Virus record (IMG/VR): IMGVR_UViG_3300046721_000214
Span: 1-41,805 of that record
Strand: one strand, 5' to 3'
Length of the DNA stretch: 41,805 nucleotides
DNA from: a virus
The stretch's first letter is position 1. The number at the start of each line of letters is the position of its first letter. Of this stretch, positions 7,747 to 16,446 are shown piece after piece. Under the pieces are notes generated by a model. The model made no database searches. It saw nothing but the letters and a program-made list of their open reading frames with translations, and was not told where the DNA came from. Made by a program: the position numbers and the translations under genes.

Positions 7747-8719
7747 GGTCAAAAATGGTTGCATGCGCCTTCGGTGCAGTAGGGCGTATGCAACCCTCGA
7801 AAACGACACCCCCCTGAGAATTATCACCAGTTTGTGCGTAATCTTGCTGGATCATGTCCCTCTCAGGTAAAGGCGCCATTTCCACGTAATCTGTACTTAC
7901 CAATAGTATTTGATGCGCCGGACAGAAGCGATCCGGAGCCAACTGGATGGTGCCGAAGTTGGTGCGGTACACGTCCACCGCGCCCTGGATGGTCATCTCG
8001 CCGGTTGGTGACGCCTGGACGATGTTCTGGGCGACGATGGGGTTGCCGGTCCCGCCTTGGCTGAGCGTCGCGAAGTAGTTCTTGATATTCCCGCTCATGA
8101 TGGCGAGCGTCGGATTACCCCCTGCCTGCCAGCACTGCTGCACGGCGGCGTTCACCACGGCGAGGGTGAGGTCGAATGCGGTGCCGACGGTGCCTGCGTT
8201 GCTTCCGTCACCGATCGGCATAACGCCGGCGCCGGCGCCGCGTGCCCCGAAGTTGGTGTAGCAGGGCAGGCCCGACATGTGGCGAGGATCGGTGATGGTG
8301 CGGACGAGTGGCGAGGTGACGGCTAGTTCGAGGTCGCGCTTAACCTCCATGCCCCTCAAAATCATGTTCCTGTTATACTCGTCTTCGCCGCCGACCACGT
8401 CCACGACGCGGAGCGTATTCGATACCCCGACTGTGCGGGCGAGCAGCTGGCAGACATTATTGAGCCGCACCGGCTTGATCACAGCCTGCATGACAGCGGT
8501 GAAGCCCTCAGGCTGAGCATTATCCGCTGCCGGATTGAGTTCCTGCACGATCCACTCGGTCAGGACTTGCTTGGAGCCTACTCGCGAACACGATGACACG
8601 AGCGGTGTCTCGTCGGGATCGATGCGATAGATGATATCCGCGAGGTCTTCGCGGACGCCAACGGCTGCAGTCTCGACATATGTGCCTGACGGTGCAGCTC
8701 CCATTGCGGGAACGGCCAT
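7736..8719 (-). CDS. Major capsid protein, SU10 family (327 aa)
   Basis: The protein matches the SU10-type HK97-fold major head protein: an N-terminal YVETAAVGVREDLADIIYRI, DETPLVSSCSRVGSKQ, a central FDLTLAVVNAAVQQCWQAGG with NPTLAIMSGNIKNYF, and a C-terminal LAPDRFCPAHQILLVS domain. The length of 327 is normal. GGAG lies 8 bases before ATG 8719. The scaffold gene precedes it, separated by a 235 bp spacer (8720-8954) in which I see no supported gene, RNA or terminator. That spacer might hold a capsid-specific promoter. The stop overlaps the convergent nuclease gene. Confidence 0.9.
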   Translation of the reverse strand: MAVPAMGAAPSGTYVETAAVGVREDLADIIYRIDPDETPLVSSCSRVGSKQVLTEWIVQELNPAADNAQPEGFTAVMQAVIKPVRLNNVCQLLARTVGVSNTLRVVDVVGGEDEYNRNMILRGMEVKRDLELAVTSPLVRTITDPRHMSGLPCYTNFGARGAGAGVMPIGDGSNAGTVGTAFDLTLAVVNAAVQQCWQAGGNPTLAIMSGNIKNYFATLSQGGTGNPIVAQNIVQASPTGEMTIQGAVDVYRTNFGTIQLAPDRFCPAHQILLVSTDYVEMAPLPERDMIQQDYAQTGDNSQGGVVFEGCIRPTAPKAHATIFDLNQ

Positions 8720-8954
8720 GGTCTACTCCATTGCTTAGCACGGCGCGGTGCGCCTGGTGCCGGTTGAACCAAAATTGCTGGTTCGCAATGGAGCGACTGG
8801 AGGTCTGCTCGGGCGTTTACCGCTTGGTCTTGCGACTGCGGTGCGTGCCGGCGACCAACTTGGTCATCCTCGCGACTTCACGTCCCGCCCTACCGGTTGG
8901 TGCAAGCACTCCTTCGGGCGACGGCGGGACGCTACGAGCGTATCTACTGTGCCG

Positions 8955-10091
8955 TCAATACCGGGGGCTGCCGTTGGCATTGGAGCGGCGGGCGCTGAGC
9001 AGGGCGGCGGCGTTGCGGGCATTGGGTCGTGCCTCGAACGCCTGTTCGGCTTGTTGCACCTGGGCGGCGGCGGCGGGTGGCGGGCGCACGCCACGCACCT
9101 GTGCGGTCTGCACCGCCTTGGGGGCTGTGGTCTTGGCGCCTTCCAGCATCCTGTCCCACATCATTGCCTTCATCATCGACTCGACGTGGCGCGGGTCGGA
9201 GAGCCCCTGAAGTTCCTGGCGGGTGTAGCCGCCTTTGCTTTCGGCCCATTTGGCAATATCGCGCTGCACCGTGCTGCGCATCGCGTCATCCCGCCAGAAC
9301 TCGTATTTCTCCGACAGCATCTTGTTGCCGGCCTCCACCTGCTGGCTCATTGAGCGCTCGTAGGCCTGCTGCTGGAGTTGGGTGAGGGTGCCGAGGCGTT
9401 GCTGTTCGGCGGTGGCGGCCTGGTAGGCGGCGAACTGGCGGAGGTAGCCTTGCGGGTCGGTCTCGATCATCGACGGGTCTGGCGGGGTTGCGCCCTGGAG
9501 CCGCTCACCAAGCTTGGCCAACTCGGGCTGGATATGGGGCAGCACGGTGGCGAGTGCCTCGGCCTGCTGCTGCAGCTGCTGGCGCTGGGCAGCCAGTTCC
9601 TGCGTTTTCCTCGTGTAGTCCGCGGCCTGGCCCATGGCGGTGCGGATTTGGGCGGCGGTGACGCGGTGTCCGTCGATCGTATAGACGCCATCGGCTGGTG
9701 CTTCGGCGGCTGGTGCCGTCCCGTCGGGTCCCACCGGCGGCTGCACCCCTTCCTGCAGCCCGAGGGCTTTGGCGATGGTATCGTAGCTATCGGTGGGGGT
9801 GGCTGCCTTCGCTTCGGTTGGCTGCACGGCGGGCTGTGCGGGGGCTGCGGGAGCCGCTGGCGCCCCTTGAGGCGTTGGGCGCCCCGCAGGCTGCTGCGCC
9901 TCGCGTGCGGCCTCCTGGCGACGTCTGGCGAGCAGGCGCCCGGCATCGGACAGGCTGATGGACTCTTGGCTGGCTGGCGCGGGGGCGTTGACTAGATTGA
10001 CGGATGACGATGGCGCCGGGGCTGCCGGCTGAGCTGCTGCGGGGGTGGCGGGGGCTGCCGGTGCGGATGGGCTACTGCTACTCTCACTCAT
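8955..10091 (-). CDS. Head scaffolding protein (378 aa)
   Basis: The first 100 residues are Ala/Pro/Ser-rich and disordered. A Q-rich coiled-coil follows (residues about 155-260, QELAAQRQQLQQQAEALATV and TAEQQRLGTLTQLQQQAYE). The C-terminus is basic (ARPNARNAAALLSARRSN), the usual capsid-binding end of scaffolds. It lies directly before the capsid gene and after the portal genes, the standard position. ATG 10091 overlaps the preceding small frame as ATGA. It should form the internal core on which the procapsid assembles and then leave or be degraded. Confidence 0.85.
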   Translation of the reverse strand: MSESSSSPSAPAAPATPAAAQPAAPAPSSSVNLVNAPAPASQESISLSDAGRLLARRRQEAAREAQQPAGRPTPQGAPAAPAAPAQPAVQPTEAKAATPTDSYDTIAKALGLQEGVQPPVGPDGTAPAAEAPADGVYTIDGHRVTAAQIRTAMGQAADYTRKTQELAAQRQQLQQQAEALATVLPHIQPELAKLGERLQGATPPDPSMIETDPQGYLRQFAAYQAATAEQQRLGTLTQLQQQAYERSMSQQVEAGNKMLSEKYEFWRDDAMRSTVQRDIAKWAESKGGYTRQELQGLSDPRHVESMMKAMMWDRMLEGAKTTAPKAVQTAQVRGVRPPPAAAAQVQQAEQAFEARPNARNAAALLSARRSNANGSPRY

Positions 10092-10234
10092 GGTTTGCTC
10101 TTTGCATCTTTATCGTTTAGTCGGACGATTGCGTCTCGGACCTCATTGAAGCATTGAAGCGATACAGCGCTGCTGCAGAACCAGCGTGATCCAGAAATCT
10201 TCCGAGACGCATCCTCATTCGAACCTCCGCCCAT
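10088..10234 (-). CDS. Possible small protein before scaffold (48 aa)
   Basis: The frame ends in DAIVRLNDKDAKSKP and its TGA overlaps the scaffold ATG as ATGA, the coupling used throughout this operon. ATG 10234 has only a weak upstream GAGG. A competing frame with a better ribosome site covers the same DNA (10117-10218), so only one of the two is likely to be real. Third-position GC does not separate them. Confidence 0.4.
   Translation of the reverse strand: MGGGSNEDASRKISGSRWFCSSAVSLQCFNEVRDAIVRLNDKDAKSKP
10117..10218 (-). CDS. Alternative small frame before scaffold (33 aa)
   Basis: ATG 10218 overlaps the preceding stop as ATGA and has GGGCGGAGG 5 bases upstream, an excellent initiation site. 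The product is only 33 residues, begins MRMRLGRFLDHAG, and ends before the scaffold start. It overlaps the 48-residue frame at 10088-10234. It could be a short coupling peptide or a genuine small protein. Confidence 0.3.
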   Translation of the reverse strand: MRMRLGRFLDHAGSAAALYRFNASMRSETQSSD

Positions 10235-10487
10235 CGGCCTCGCGCTGCTGCGTGAGCAGCGCGGTATCGAGGCGTGAGCGCATCTCGGTGGCCAGGTGAT
10301 CGATGGCCCGCGCCAGATTGCGGGCATCCTCGCGCTCACGGACATCGGTACCATGCACAGCGGTCTGCACCGCGCCCTCGCGGATAAAGGTGAGGATGCT
10401 CATCAGTTCGGCATCCTGGAGCAACCTATGCGCCTCACCGCCGCGGCGCTGGATCTCGTAGCGTTCCTCGCGCGAGAGGTCGCTCAC
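10215..10487 (-). CDS. Small head-module protein (90 aa)
   Basis: A GTG start at 10487 overlaps the preceding TGA (GTGA). The protein SDLSREERYEIQRRGGEAHR...LTALLTQQREADGRRFE-like in layout is almost entirely amphipathic helix, with many Glu, Arg and Gln residues and no hydrophobic segment. A longer reading in the same frame would run through the preceding gene and is rejected. Its position between portal and scaffold suggests a head-assembly accessory, but no family was recognised. Confidence 0.7.
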   Translation of the reverse strand: MSDLSREERYEIQRRGGEAHRLLQDAELMSILTFIREGAVQTAVHGTDVREREDARNLARAIDHLATEMRSRLDTALLTQQREADGRRFE

Positions 10488-10735
10488 TTCCGGGTCGTGG
10501 TTCTGCTGATGGTGGGCAGCTTGGCGGTGCCGCGGTCTTTGCCGGCCCCGGCTGCCCCGCCGCTGGCTGGCTTGTTCTGACCTTGGCGGGGCACCGTTTT
10601 CGTTGACTGGCTGCCTGATGCGCGTGTGACCATGGTGGTTCTCCCGAGTTGGTGTTGCCTGAACTTTTCCCGCACATATCCGTCGGCATCGAAATTGCGC
10701 TCCTGCAAGATGCGCAAGAGTTCTGCGGGGCTCAT
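10484..10735 (-). CDS. Small post-portal protein (83 aa)
   Basis: ATG 10735 overlaps the portal stop as ATGA. The N-terminal half is an ordered helical motif, SPAELLRILQERNFDADGY; the second half is basic and Ser/Thr/Gly-rich and probably disordered, ending ISRTTTRK. It may contact DNA or the portal. Function unknown. Confidence 0.7.
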   Translation of the reverse strand: MSPAELLRILQERNFDADGYVREKFRQHQLGRTTMVTRASGSQSTKTVPRQGQNKPASGGAAGAGKDRGTAKLPTISRTTTRK

Positions 10736-13443
10736 TGTCCTGGTTGTGGCGGCGACCCGCCCGGCCGCGGGAGAGGCGGCCCTCCGGGTCCGAACAGCGA
10801 TTTCGCCGCCGCATTAGCCGCGATGTTGCCATACGCGCTCGGCATCTGGCCTTGCATGAGCGCCTGGCGGGTGGCCATCGCCTGCGCTGGATTGAACGAG
10901 CCGGCGGGCGGGCCCATGGGCTGCTGTGGGCGTGGCGGCACCATGGACGGCCCTGGGGCTGCTGGCGCCTGCGGCGGCCGTGGTGGGCCTTGGGGTGGCT
11001 GGCCTGGGGGCGGTCCTGCCGTGGCTGGCATCTGCGGGCTGGTGGGTGGCGGCAGATTGCCGAGCAGTTGGATGCCCGGCACCTTGGACGCCATCGCCTG
11101 CTGGAACTCGGTGAGCGACGGCACGGGGGTGCCGAACTGGGCCCCAGCGACCCAGGTCTTGGTCCAGGCGTCGAGCGCTGCCTTGTCCCTGTTCAGATCA
11201 TCGTCGGTCAGCATCTGCGCCCGCTTAGTCTGTTCCGATGCCCGGTCGTTCTCGACATCGGCCGCGGTCTTGCCGGCCTGCACCTGCGCCAGGATCAGCG
11301 ACGGATCGGGCGGTGTCGGTGGTGGTGGCGGCGCCTGGAACCCGGGGGGTAATGCCTTAAAATACGAGCTGACATCGGCAATGTTGGCGGTTTCCAACAT
11401 GCGCGACAGCGTATTCCGATACTCCGGCACGCCGACCAAGGGATTGGTTAACCCTTGCGTCTGCATGATCATTTCCTGCTTGCCGGCGATCTGGGCGAGC
11501 ATCGCCAGCCGTTCCATCGGCATGCCCTTGCCGCCGACGTTCACGCTGGTCTGCCACATCACGCCGAGCGCCCGCGGATCGATCGGCACCCATTGCCCGC
11601 GGATACGATAGACGTTGGGCCGGTCCTGGTGCCTGGCCATCATGCGCAATAGCCCACTGTAGAGCGGCGCTAGCCCAGTCTCGGCCAACGTCCGCGCCAT
11701 CATGTCGAGCCGGTCCTGAGCTGCGCTGGTCTGCGCCGACACGGCCACGGGTGCCGTGCTCTGCAGCTCGTCCACGGTGAGCCCCTGCGAAGCTCGCGTG
11801 ATGCCTGTCCGGCTCTCCCTGATGGCCTCCAGCGCCTGCATCATGTTGAGCGCGGCCTCGCCGGTATACGGCTTCACCAGCTCGGTGACGGCGCCCGCCT
11901 GGGTCGTCCGGATGATGCTGCCGATGGCGGTCTGACGCGCGTCCGCGAGGTTGACCTGCCCCAGCGTCACCACCGTCCGCGGGAACATGCTCTGGGCTAA
12001 ACTATCCAGCGTCGCGCGCATCACCCGGCTCTCGACCCGCTGCAGGTCCATCACCATGTCGGCCTGGCTGTAACCGATCAGCCGCCCGGGCTCCCGATAC
12101 GGGGTAAAACACGCGAGCGGTATTTCATCCACCCGCTCCCACTGGATCATCTTGGTGGCATTGCCCAGCATGTGGACGTGGATGAGTTCCGCCTTGTGGT
12201 CGTTATCCGTATCGCACCTGATCCAGCCCTCGGCGTAGCGACAGATGCCCATACTGCGGTCACCCGGCGGGCTTGGCTTGATATTGTGCCCCTGGGCCGG
12301 GTTGCGGGCGATCATCTCGCGGCGCTGCTGCGGCCGCATCATGGTGTCGCAGTAGGCGAGGATCTTGTCCTCGGGCAGCCCCATCTCGATCAGGTCGCTG
12401 GCCGGTACATCGCGCACGTGAAAGATGCCACGGGCGCCATCGACGGTATCGGCGTCGGCCACCACCCAGACGCACTCGGCGGGCACGGCCTCGACCACCG
12501 GCCAGTTCTGCTGCGCGGTGCGGGTGATGGTGGCGCTCCACATTTCCGCAGCACCACCCGACTGCAGATACATCGCCCCATCGGGGGTCTTTTGCAGGGT
12601 GGAGACTTCTTCGTCCGTCATCGGGCGCCGGACGATGCGTTGCGCCTCGATGCCCGGCTGCGCCAATAACATCTGGAGCTGCGGCTGCAGTAGGCCCTCG
12701 CAGACATCCGTCCGCACCTGCTCCCGCTTGCCCCAATACCAGCGCGCCCAGCCAGCTTTCCTGGTCAGCGCATCGAGCAGCACGTCGTGCAACACCTGCC
12801 AGCCGTGGTTAGCGGTCATCAGCGCCCAGCGGGCATAATCGGTCGCCTGGCGTGCCAGTGTCGTCGCCAATTGATCGTTGCCGGTGATCTCAGAAGAAAT
12901 CGGCTCAAAGCTGACCGGGTCTTCAACACCCGTGAACACGCGGAGGAGCGAGGGCAGCGTACTCCTGATCGTATCCCGCACCACGGTGAGCACGATCTGC
13001 GAGCGCCCCGGCGTTTCATCCCCCAATGGGCGCCCATCGTAATACTGGGACGCGGTGATCCGCTCGCGGCTGAGATACATGTCATAATTCTGTGCGATAC
13101 GGAAATAGTACTGCGCGACGGCCTCTATCTCGCGATCGTCCTTCCCCAGCCGCTCGAAAACGATCTCCTGCTGCCAGGGCACGCCTTCCGGCTTGACGGT
13201 CGGGCGCAATCCGGCCGCGTAGCGCCGCAGGTTTGGCGGCAGCCCCTGGTCCGGATCGCCGGGAACGTCTGCCCGTGGCTGAGGCACCAGGTAGGCGAGC
13301 ATTTGCTCGCTACCAAGGCTCAACCCCTGTGGCTGCATGCCGGACGGCACCAAGCCTTGCAGCGGCGGCAGGGGCGGGATCATCCCTTGGGGCATTCCCA
13401 TGGGGGACAGCAGGCCGCCGGGTCGTACGATCAGTCCGCTCAC
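10732..13443 (-). CDS. Portal protein, P22 gp1-like (903 aa)
   Basis: A GTG start at 13443 shares its first G with the preceding TAG stop and has GAGGGG about 8 bases upstream. Longer readings run through the upstream gene. Residues about 60-640 show the portal core: AVAQYYFRIAQNYDMYLSRE, RDTIRSTLPSLLRVFTG, GWARWYWGKREQV, the wing and stem region HVHMLGNATKMIQWERVDEI, then VMDLQRVESRVMRATLDSLA and VAVSAQTSAAQDRLDMMART. The last 200 residues are Pro/Gln-rich with little structure. The 12-subunit portal ring is the DNA entry and exit channel and the terminase docking site. At 903 residues it is longer than P22 gp1, mostly through the C-terminal tail. Confidence 0.9.
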   Translation of the reverse strand: MSGLIVRPGGLLSPMGMPQGMIPPLPPLQGLVPSGMQPQGLSLGSEQMLAYLVPQPRADVPGDPDQGLPPNLRRYAAGLRPTVKPEGVPWQQEIVFERLGKDDREIEAVAQYYFRIAQNYDMYLSRERITASQYYDGRPLGDETPGRSQIVLTVVRDTIRSTLPSLLRVFTGVEDPVSFEPISSEITGNDQLATTLARQATDYARWALMTANHGWQVLHDVLLDALTRKAGWARWYWGKREQVRTDVCEGLLQPQLQMLLAQPGIEAQRIVRRPMTDEEVSTLQKTPDGAMYLQSGGAAEMWSATITRTAQQNWPVVEAVPAECVWVVADADTVDGARGIFHVRDVPASDLIEMGLPEDKILAYCDTMMRPQQRREMIARNPAQGHNIKPSPPGDRSMGICRYAEGWIRCDTDNDHKAELIHVHMLGNATKMIQWERVDEIPLACFTPYREPGRLIGYSQADMVMDLQRVESRVMRATLDSLAQSMFPRTVVTLGQVNLADARQTAIGSIIRTTQAGAVTELVKPYTGEAALNMMQALEAIRESRTGITRASQGLTVDELQSTAPVAVSAQTSAAQDRLDMMARTLAETGLAPLYSGLLRMMARHQDRPNVYRIRGQWVPIDPRALGVMWQTSVNVGGKGMPMERLAMLAQIAGKQEMIMQTQGLTNPLVGVPEYRNTLSRMLETANIADVSSYFKALPPGFQAPPPPPTPPDPSLILAQVQAGKTAADVENDRASEQTKRAQMLTDDDLNRDKAALDAWTKTWVAGAQFGTPVPSLTEFQQAMASKVPGIQLLGNLPPPTSPQMPATAGPPPGQPPQGPPRPPQAPAAPGPSMVPPRPQQPMGPPAGSFNPAQAMATRQALMQGQMPSAYGNIAANAAAKSLFGPGGPPLPRPGGSPPQPGQ

Positions 13444-13931
13444 TACATGGTCCCCTCTGCGCCGCCGCCGCCCTCGCTGGCGTCGTGTTCCAGCAGTCCC
13501 GGCGGCACGGGCGCATTCGCCGCCTGCCTGGCCTGTGCCGCCTGGATCATCGCAAGGATGTCGGCCAACCCAGGAAGCTGCGGCGCGGCCTGCGCCGGCG
13601 CTGGTGCCTGCCTGCCCCACATGTCGTAGCCACTGGCACCAGGATTGACGGCGCCGGACCCTTGCTGTGCCTGCGCCAACCCTGGCCCTACGTTCAGCAA
13701 CGGCACGGTGGGTGCGGCCGGCGGCTGCGGCTGTCCCGTGACGACATGCCCCCATTTGTCATAGGCCGTGGGGGCCGCCGGCGCCGGCGCTGCCTGCTGG
13801 GCTGGTATCGGACCATAACCCTGCGGCGCCCACCCCATCCCGACAATCGCATTATACAGGTCGCCCTGCGTCGCAGTCGGGCCGCCTGTCGGCACGCCCA
13901 GCAACCCGGACGGCACCATGGTCCCGCTCAT
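13443..13931 (-). CDS. Pro/Ala-rich protein between terminase and portal (162 aa)
   Basis: ATG 13931 overlaps the terminase stop as ATGA, and its TAG abuts the portal GTG. It begins MSGTMVPSGLLGVPTGG. Most of the protein is low complexity (Pro, Ala, Gln, Gly), with two similar short motifs, YDKWGHVV and YDMWGRQA, and a helical segment LADILAMIQAAQARQAA. It may be a disordered linker or head accessory. Function unknown. Confidence 0.7.
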   Translation of the reverse strand: MSGTMVPSGLLGVPTGGPTATQGDLYNAIVGMGWAPQGYGPIPAQQAAPAPAAPTAYDKWGHVVTGQPQPPAAPTVPLLNVGPGLAQAQQGSGAVNPGASGYDMWGRQAPAPAQAAPQLPGLADILAMIQAAQARQAANAPVPPGLLEHDASEGGGGAEGTM

Positions 13932-15394
13932 ACCTCCACCTCGGCACCCAGTTCCATCCGCATCCCCACCTTGTCGTAGATCCCGCCGCTCATCCCCGAG
14001 CCCACCCCCAGCCCCTGCTGACAGAACGTCAGGTTCAACGCGTCCGCGTAATCACATGATGGCAATCCCCTGGCCCGCATGCTGTTCTTGTCCTCGACCT
14101 TCAACCGGCCATCCGACAGGAACGAATACCGCGGTGCCACCAGGTCGTCCCGCAACCGCTCGTGGCGCGGCAGCCGAACCGCACGCGACGACAACCACTC
14201 CTTGCACCGCACCCACAGCTCGTCGCGCAGCCGGCTATAGCGCCCAGTGGTGCTCGGCGACTCCGAAACATTTATGCCTAATATCGGCAGCCCCTGCTCG
14301 TTGAGGCGATCAACCACCCCGGCCCCAATCCCGATCACGTCTATACAAATCAATACCGGCTTGGTGATCTGGGCGTCCCACTCGGCCTTGATCGCCCCCG
14401 CCAGCATCATGGTATCCAGCTGATGGAAGCTGCGCGGCATCTCAGGCACCACGTTGCCCCGCCGCTTGATCAGGACACTGGCATCCGTCCCGAACCGCGC
14501 GACATCGACGCCCCAGATCTCGGGAGAGCCGTCCAACGCGACATCCCGCACCATCGCGCCATCAACCAACTCAGCCGGGATCAGCGTATCGGCATCGGCC
14601 AGCGGAAATTCCCCGAGGACTCTGACCCTGTACGCATTGCTGTCCTGGCCATACCGGCCGGCAATCTCGTCGGCAAAGTCCTGCGTCACCCGCGGGCTGT
14701 CGGTGTGCCCGACCTTCATGCAGAACCAGCGGTCCCGCTCCAACATAAAGGCCTTCCAGAAGAACCCGGATGACCGTGTCGGGTTGCCGATGAGCAGCGT
14801 AATCGCCCCCGCACTGCTCATGCTCCCACTCGCCGCCTCGAACACCTGTTCCGGCACGCCGGACGCCTCGTCCACCACCAGCAGGATGTTGTCGCTGTGC
14901 AGCCCCGCCAGCGCCTCCGGGGTCTCGGGCCTGCTGGTTCTCGCCGTAATAAAACACTCCGGGTTGCTCTTCAGCGTGATGTGGTCGCTGGTCACATGCC
15001 ACAGCTCGCGCCACGCCCCCGGCAACCGATCCAGCCACTTGATCACCTCGGGGTAAAGGGCATCAAAAAGTTGGGGAGAGGATGGCGCCGTCATCGCCAG
15101 CTTGAACGGTGCGCGCGTATTGCTGAACCACACCGCCACCCACGCCGCCAGCGCGGTCTTGCCGGGCCCGTGGCAGCTGCGCACCGCGATCCGCGTGTGC
15201 CCCCTCGCCAGCGCCCGCAGCACCTTCATCTGCCAGTCGTCCGGCTCGGCCAACAACACTTCCCGAACAAATGCGATCGGCGCCCTCGCATAGCGCGCCA
15301 GAGAGACTTCATAGGGATTTGGTGCCCTCGCGATAGCTTCCGCCCACGAGGGTGGCATCCGTTCCGCATAGTCAGGGGCGGTGTAGTCGTTCAT
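13928..15394 (-). CDS. terL: Terminase large subunit (488 aa)
   Basis: The N-terminal ATPase has Walker A SCHGPGKT (residues 73-80), Walker B ILLVVDE (170-176) with the catalytic Glu, and a coupling motif around GNPTRSSG (203-210). The C-terminal RNase H-like nuclease starts GVDVARFGTDASV (Asp297 as the first metal ligand), followed by LICIDVIGIGAGVVDRL. The length is typical. The enzyme pumps DNA into the procapsid and cuts concatemers. ATG 15394 overlaps the upstream TGA; an in-frame GTG at 15397 is an alternative start. AGGA lies about 6 bases before ATG. Confidence 0.95.
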   Translation of the reverse strand: MNDYTAPDYAERMPPSWAEAIARAPNPYEVSLARYARAPIAFVREVLLAEPDDWQMKVLRALARGHTRIAVRSCHGPGKTALAAWVAVWFSNTRAPFKLAMTAPSSPQLFDALYPEVIKWLDRLPGAWRELWHVTSDHITLKSNPECFITARTSRPETPEALAGLHSDNILLVVDEASGVPEQVFEAASGSMSSAGAITLLIGNPTRSSGFFWKAFMLERDRWFCMKVGHTDSPRVTQDFADEIAGRYGQDSNAYRVRVLGEFPLADADTLIPAELVDGAMVRDVALDGSPEIWGVDVARFGTDASVLIKRRGNVVPEMPRSFHQLDTMMLAGAIKAEWDAQITKPVLICIDVIGIGAGVVDRLNEQGLPILGINVSESPSTTGRYSRLRDELWVRCKEWLSSRAVRLPRHERLRDDLVAPRYSFLSDGRLKVEDKNSMRARGLPSCDYADALNLTFCQQGLGVGSGMSGGIYDKVGMRMELGAEVEV

Positions 15395-15690
15395 CACCCT
15401 TCCTGAAGTTCAGATGGCAGTGGCGGCAGCGTGCGGGCGCCGGGTCTCAGCGGCTGAGCCCGCGCCCGTGCCAGCACCACCCGGCCGGGAGGCGGCTCCG
15501 GCAGCCCCTGGGGGCCTCCACGCGGCCCCAGCTTCAGCGTCTCGATCTCGGAGCGCACGCTGTATTTGGACCGCCCCAGCATGCGCCCCAGGAGCGTGCA
15601 GCCCATGCCGTTCTCCCAGAGTTGGCGTAAGAGCGTGCGCTCTTCGTCCGTCCAGGGAACGCTGATGACGTGCTTCATGCTGGCTGGCAT
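15394..15690 (-). CDS. GcrA-like HTH protein, possible small terminase (98 aa)
   Basis: ATG 15690 follows GAGGAG with a 6-base spacer (ACCACC). Residues about 13-52 (WTDEERTLLRQLWENG, LLGRMLGRSKYSVRSEIETL) have the pattern of the GcrA cell-cycle regulator HTH of alphaproteobacteria: W-T-D/E start, then a helix-turn-helix. The rest is Pro/Arg-rich. The stop overlaps the terminase start, the usual place for the DNA-recognition small subunit, so it may serve as TerS. The alternative is a GcrA mimic that retunes host transcription. Only 28 bases separate it from the divergent gene at 15719. Confidence 0.7.
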   Translation of the reverse strand: MPASMKHVISVPWTDEERTLLRQLWENGMGCTLLGRMLGRSKYSVRSEIETLKLGPRGGPQGLPEPPPGRVVLARARAQPLRPGARTLPPLPSELQEG

Positions 15691-15718
15691 GGTGGTCTCC
15701 TCACTGGGAGGAAAGAGC

Positions 15719-15973
15719 ATGGAACGGAGCAAGCTCATGGAACGGAATGATGTGAGCGACCTGGTGTGGGAGATCGAGCCGCACCTGGCCGGTCAGCCGC
15801 CATCCGTCCAAGGCGCGGCGCTGGCGGATTTACTCGCTACCTGGCTGGCTGGGCACTTCGCTGGCAGTGCTGCCGAGAACGCCGCGCTGCGCGATGAACT
15901 GCTGACAGCACATATCGCTGTGGTTCGCGCGCTGATCCCGGAGAACGAGGCTGAGATACTGTCCCGCCAGTAA
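15719..15973 (+). CDS. Small acidic helical protein (84 aa)
   Basis: ATG 15719 follows GGGAGG with a 7-base spacer; a second ATG seven codons on is possible. The product is acidic and helical (AALADLLATWLAGHFAG, ALRDELLTAHIAVVRAL, ENEAEIL) without signal or membrane features. It starts divergently, 28 bases from the GcrA-like gene, so its promoter must lie within or across that gene. A terminator-like hairpin follows. Function unknown. Confidence 0.65.
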   Translation: MERSKLMERNDVSDLVWEIEPHLAGQPPSVQGAALADLLATWLAGHFAGSAAENAALRDELLTAHIAVVRALIPENEAEILSRQ

Positions 15974-15990
15974 CTGGCTGGAATGGCGGC

Positions 15991-16025
15991 GCCCCGTATC
16001 TCCCGTGTGAGTGCGGGGCCTTTTC
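15991..16025 (+). terminator. Probable Rho-independent terminator
   Basis: GCCCCG (15991-15996) pairs with CGGGGC (16014-16019) and is followed by CTTTTC. The loop is 17 bases, longer than usual. It lies 18 bases after the 84-residue gene and just before the next gene. Confidence 0.5.
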
Positions 16026-16040
16026 TGGCACGTTGGCGCC

Positions 16041-16403
16041 ATGAGAAACCTGCATGAACTGGACGCCCACCGGATGTGCGGCGAAGCCGTCCGCGAGGCC
16101 TACGGCTGGGACGGCGATGAGACCTGTGGGGCGTTTACTGTGCCGTCACCGGTCGATCGTCAGCCCCTGGTGATCATGGCCAGCAGCGGGGGCGGCTGGG
16201 ATCATGTCAGCGTCTCGCGCCGTAACCGGGTGCCCAACTGGGCCGAGATGGAGCACATCGCCAGGCTGTTCTTTCGTGACGACGAAACCGCCGTGCAATT
16301 CCACGTCCCGCCCAGCGACCACATCAACATCCACCCAAACGTCCTGCATTGGTGGCGCCCGCTGGACGCGCCGTTGCCTCGCCCTCCCGGCATTTTCGTG
16401 TGA
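16041..16403 (+). CDS. Conserved phage protein, DUF7694-like (120 aa)
   Basis: The core MASSGGGWDHVSVSRRNR, PNWAEMEHIARLFFRDDETA, FHVPPSDHINIHPNVLHWWRP matches a widespread small phage protein family of unknown function, with invariant-looking GGGWDHVSVS and His residues. I chose ATG 16041 because homologous sequence seems to begin near it and the longer reading overlaps the terminator. It is on the plus strand with two small zinc-type genes downstream. Its role is not known; it is usually found with early or accessory phage genes. Confidence 0.75.
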   Translation: MRNLHELDAHRMCGEAVREAYGWDGDETCGAFTVPSPVDRQPLVIMASSGGGWDHVSVSRRNRVPNWAEMEHIARLFFRDDETAVQFHVPPSDHINIHPNVLHWWRPLDAPLPRPPGIFV

Positions 16404-16446
16404 CCAATTGTGGCATCTGGCACTTCTCTGGGGGTAGCTATCGGAA

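Noticed and set aside
8740-8800. Possible tRNA because of a GGTTCGCAA-like stretch
   Set aside because: No acceptor stem, T-stem or anticodon arm pairs around it on either strand.
8874-8883. 10-base match (ACGTGAAGTC on the minus strand) to the predicted TnpB guide
   Set aside because: Short enough to be chance, and the adjacent bases are not TTGAC, so it is not a convincing self-target.
10649-11611. 320-residue plus-strand open frame
   Set aside because: Antisense to the Pro-rich C-terminus of the portal; Gly/Ala-rich with no motif.
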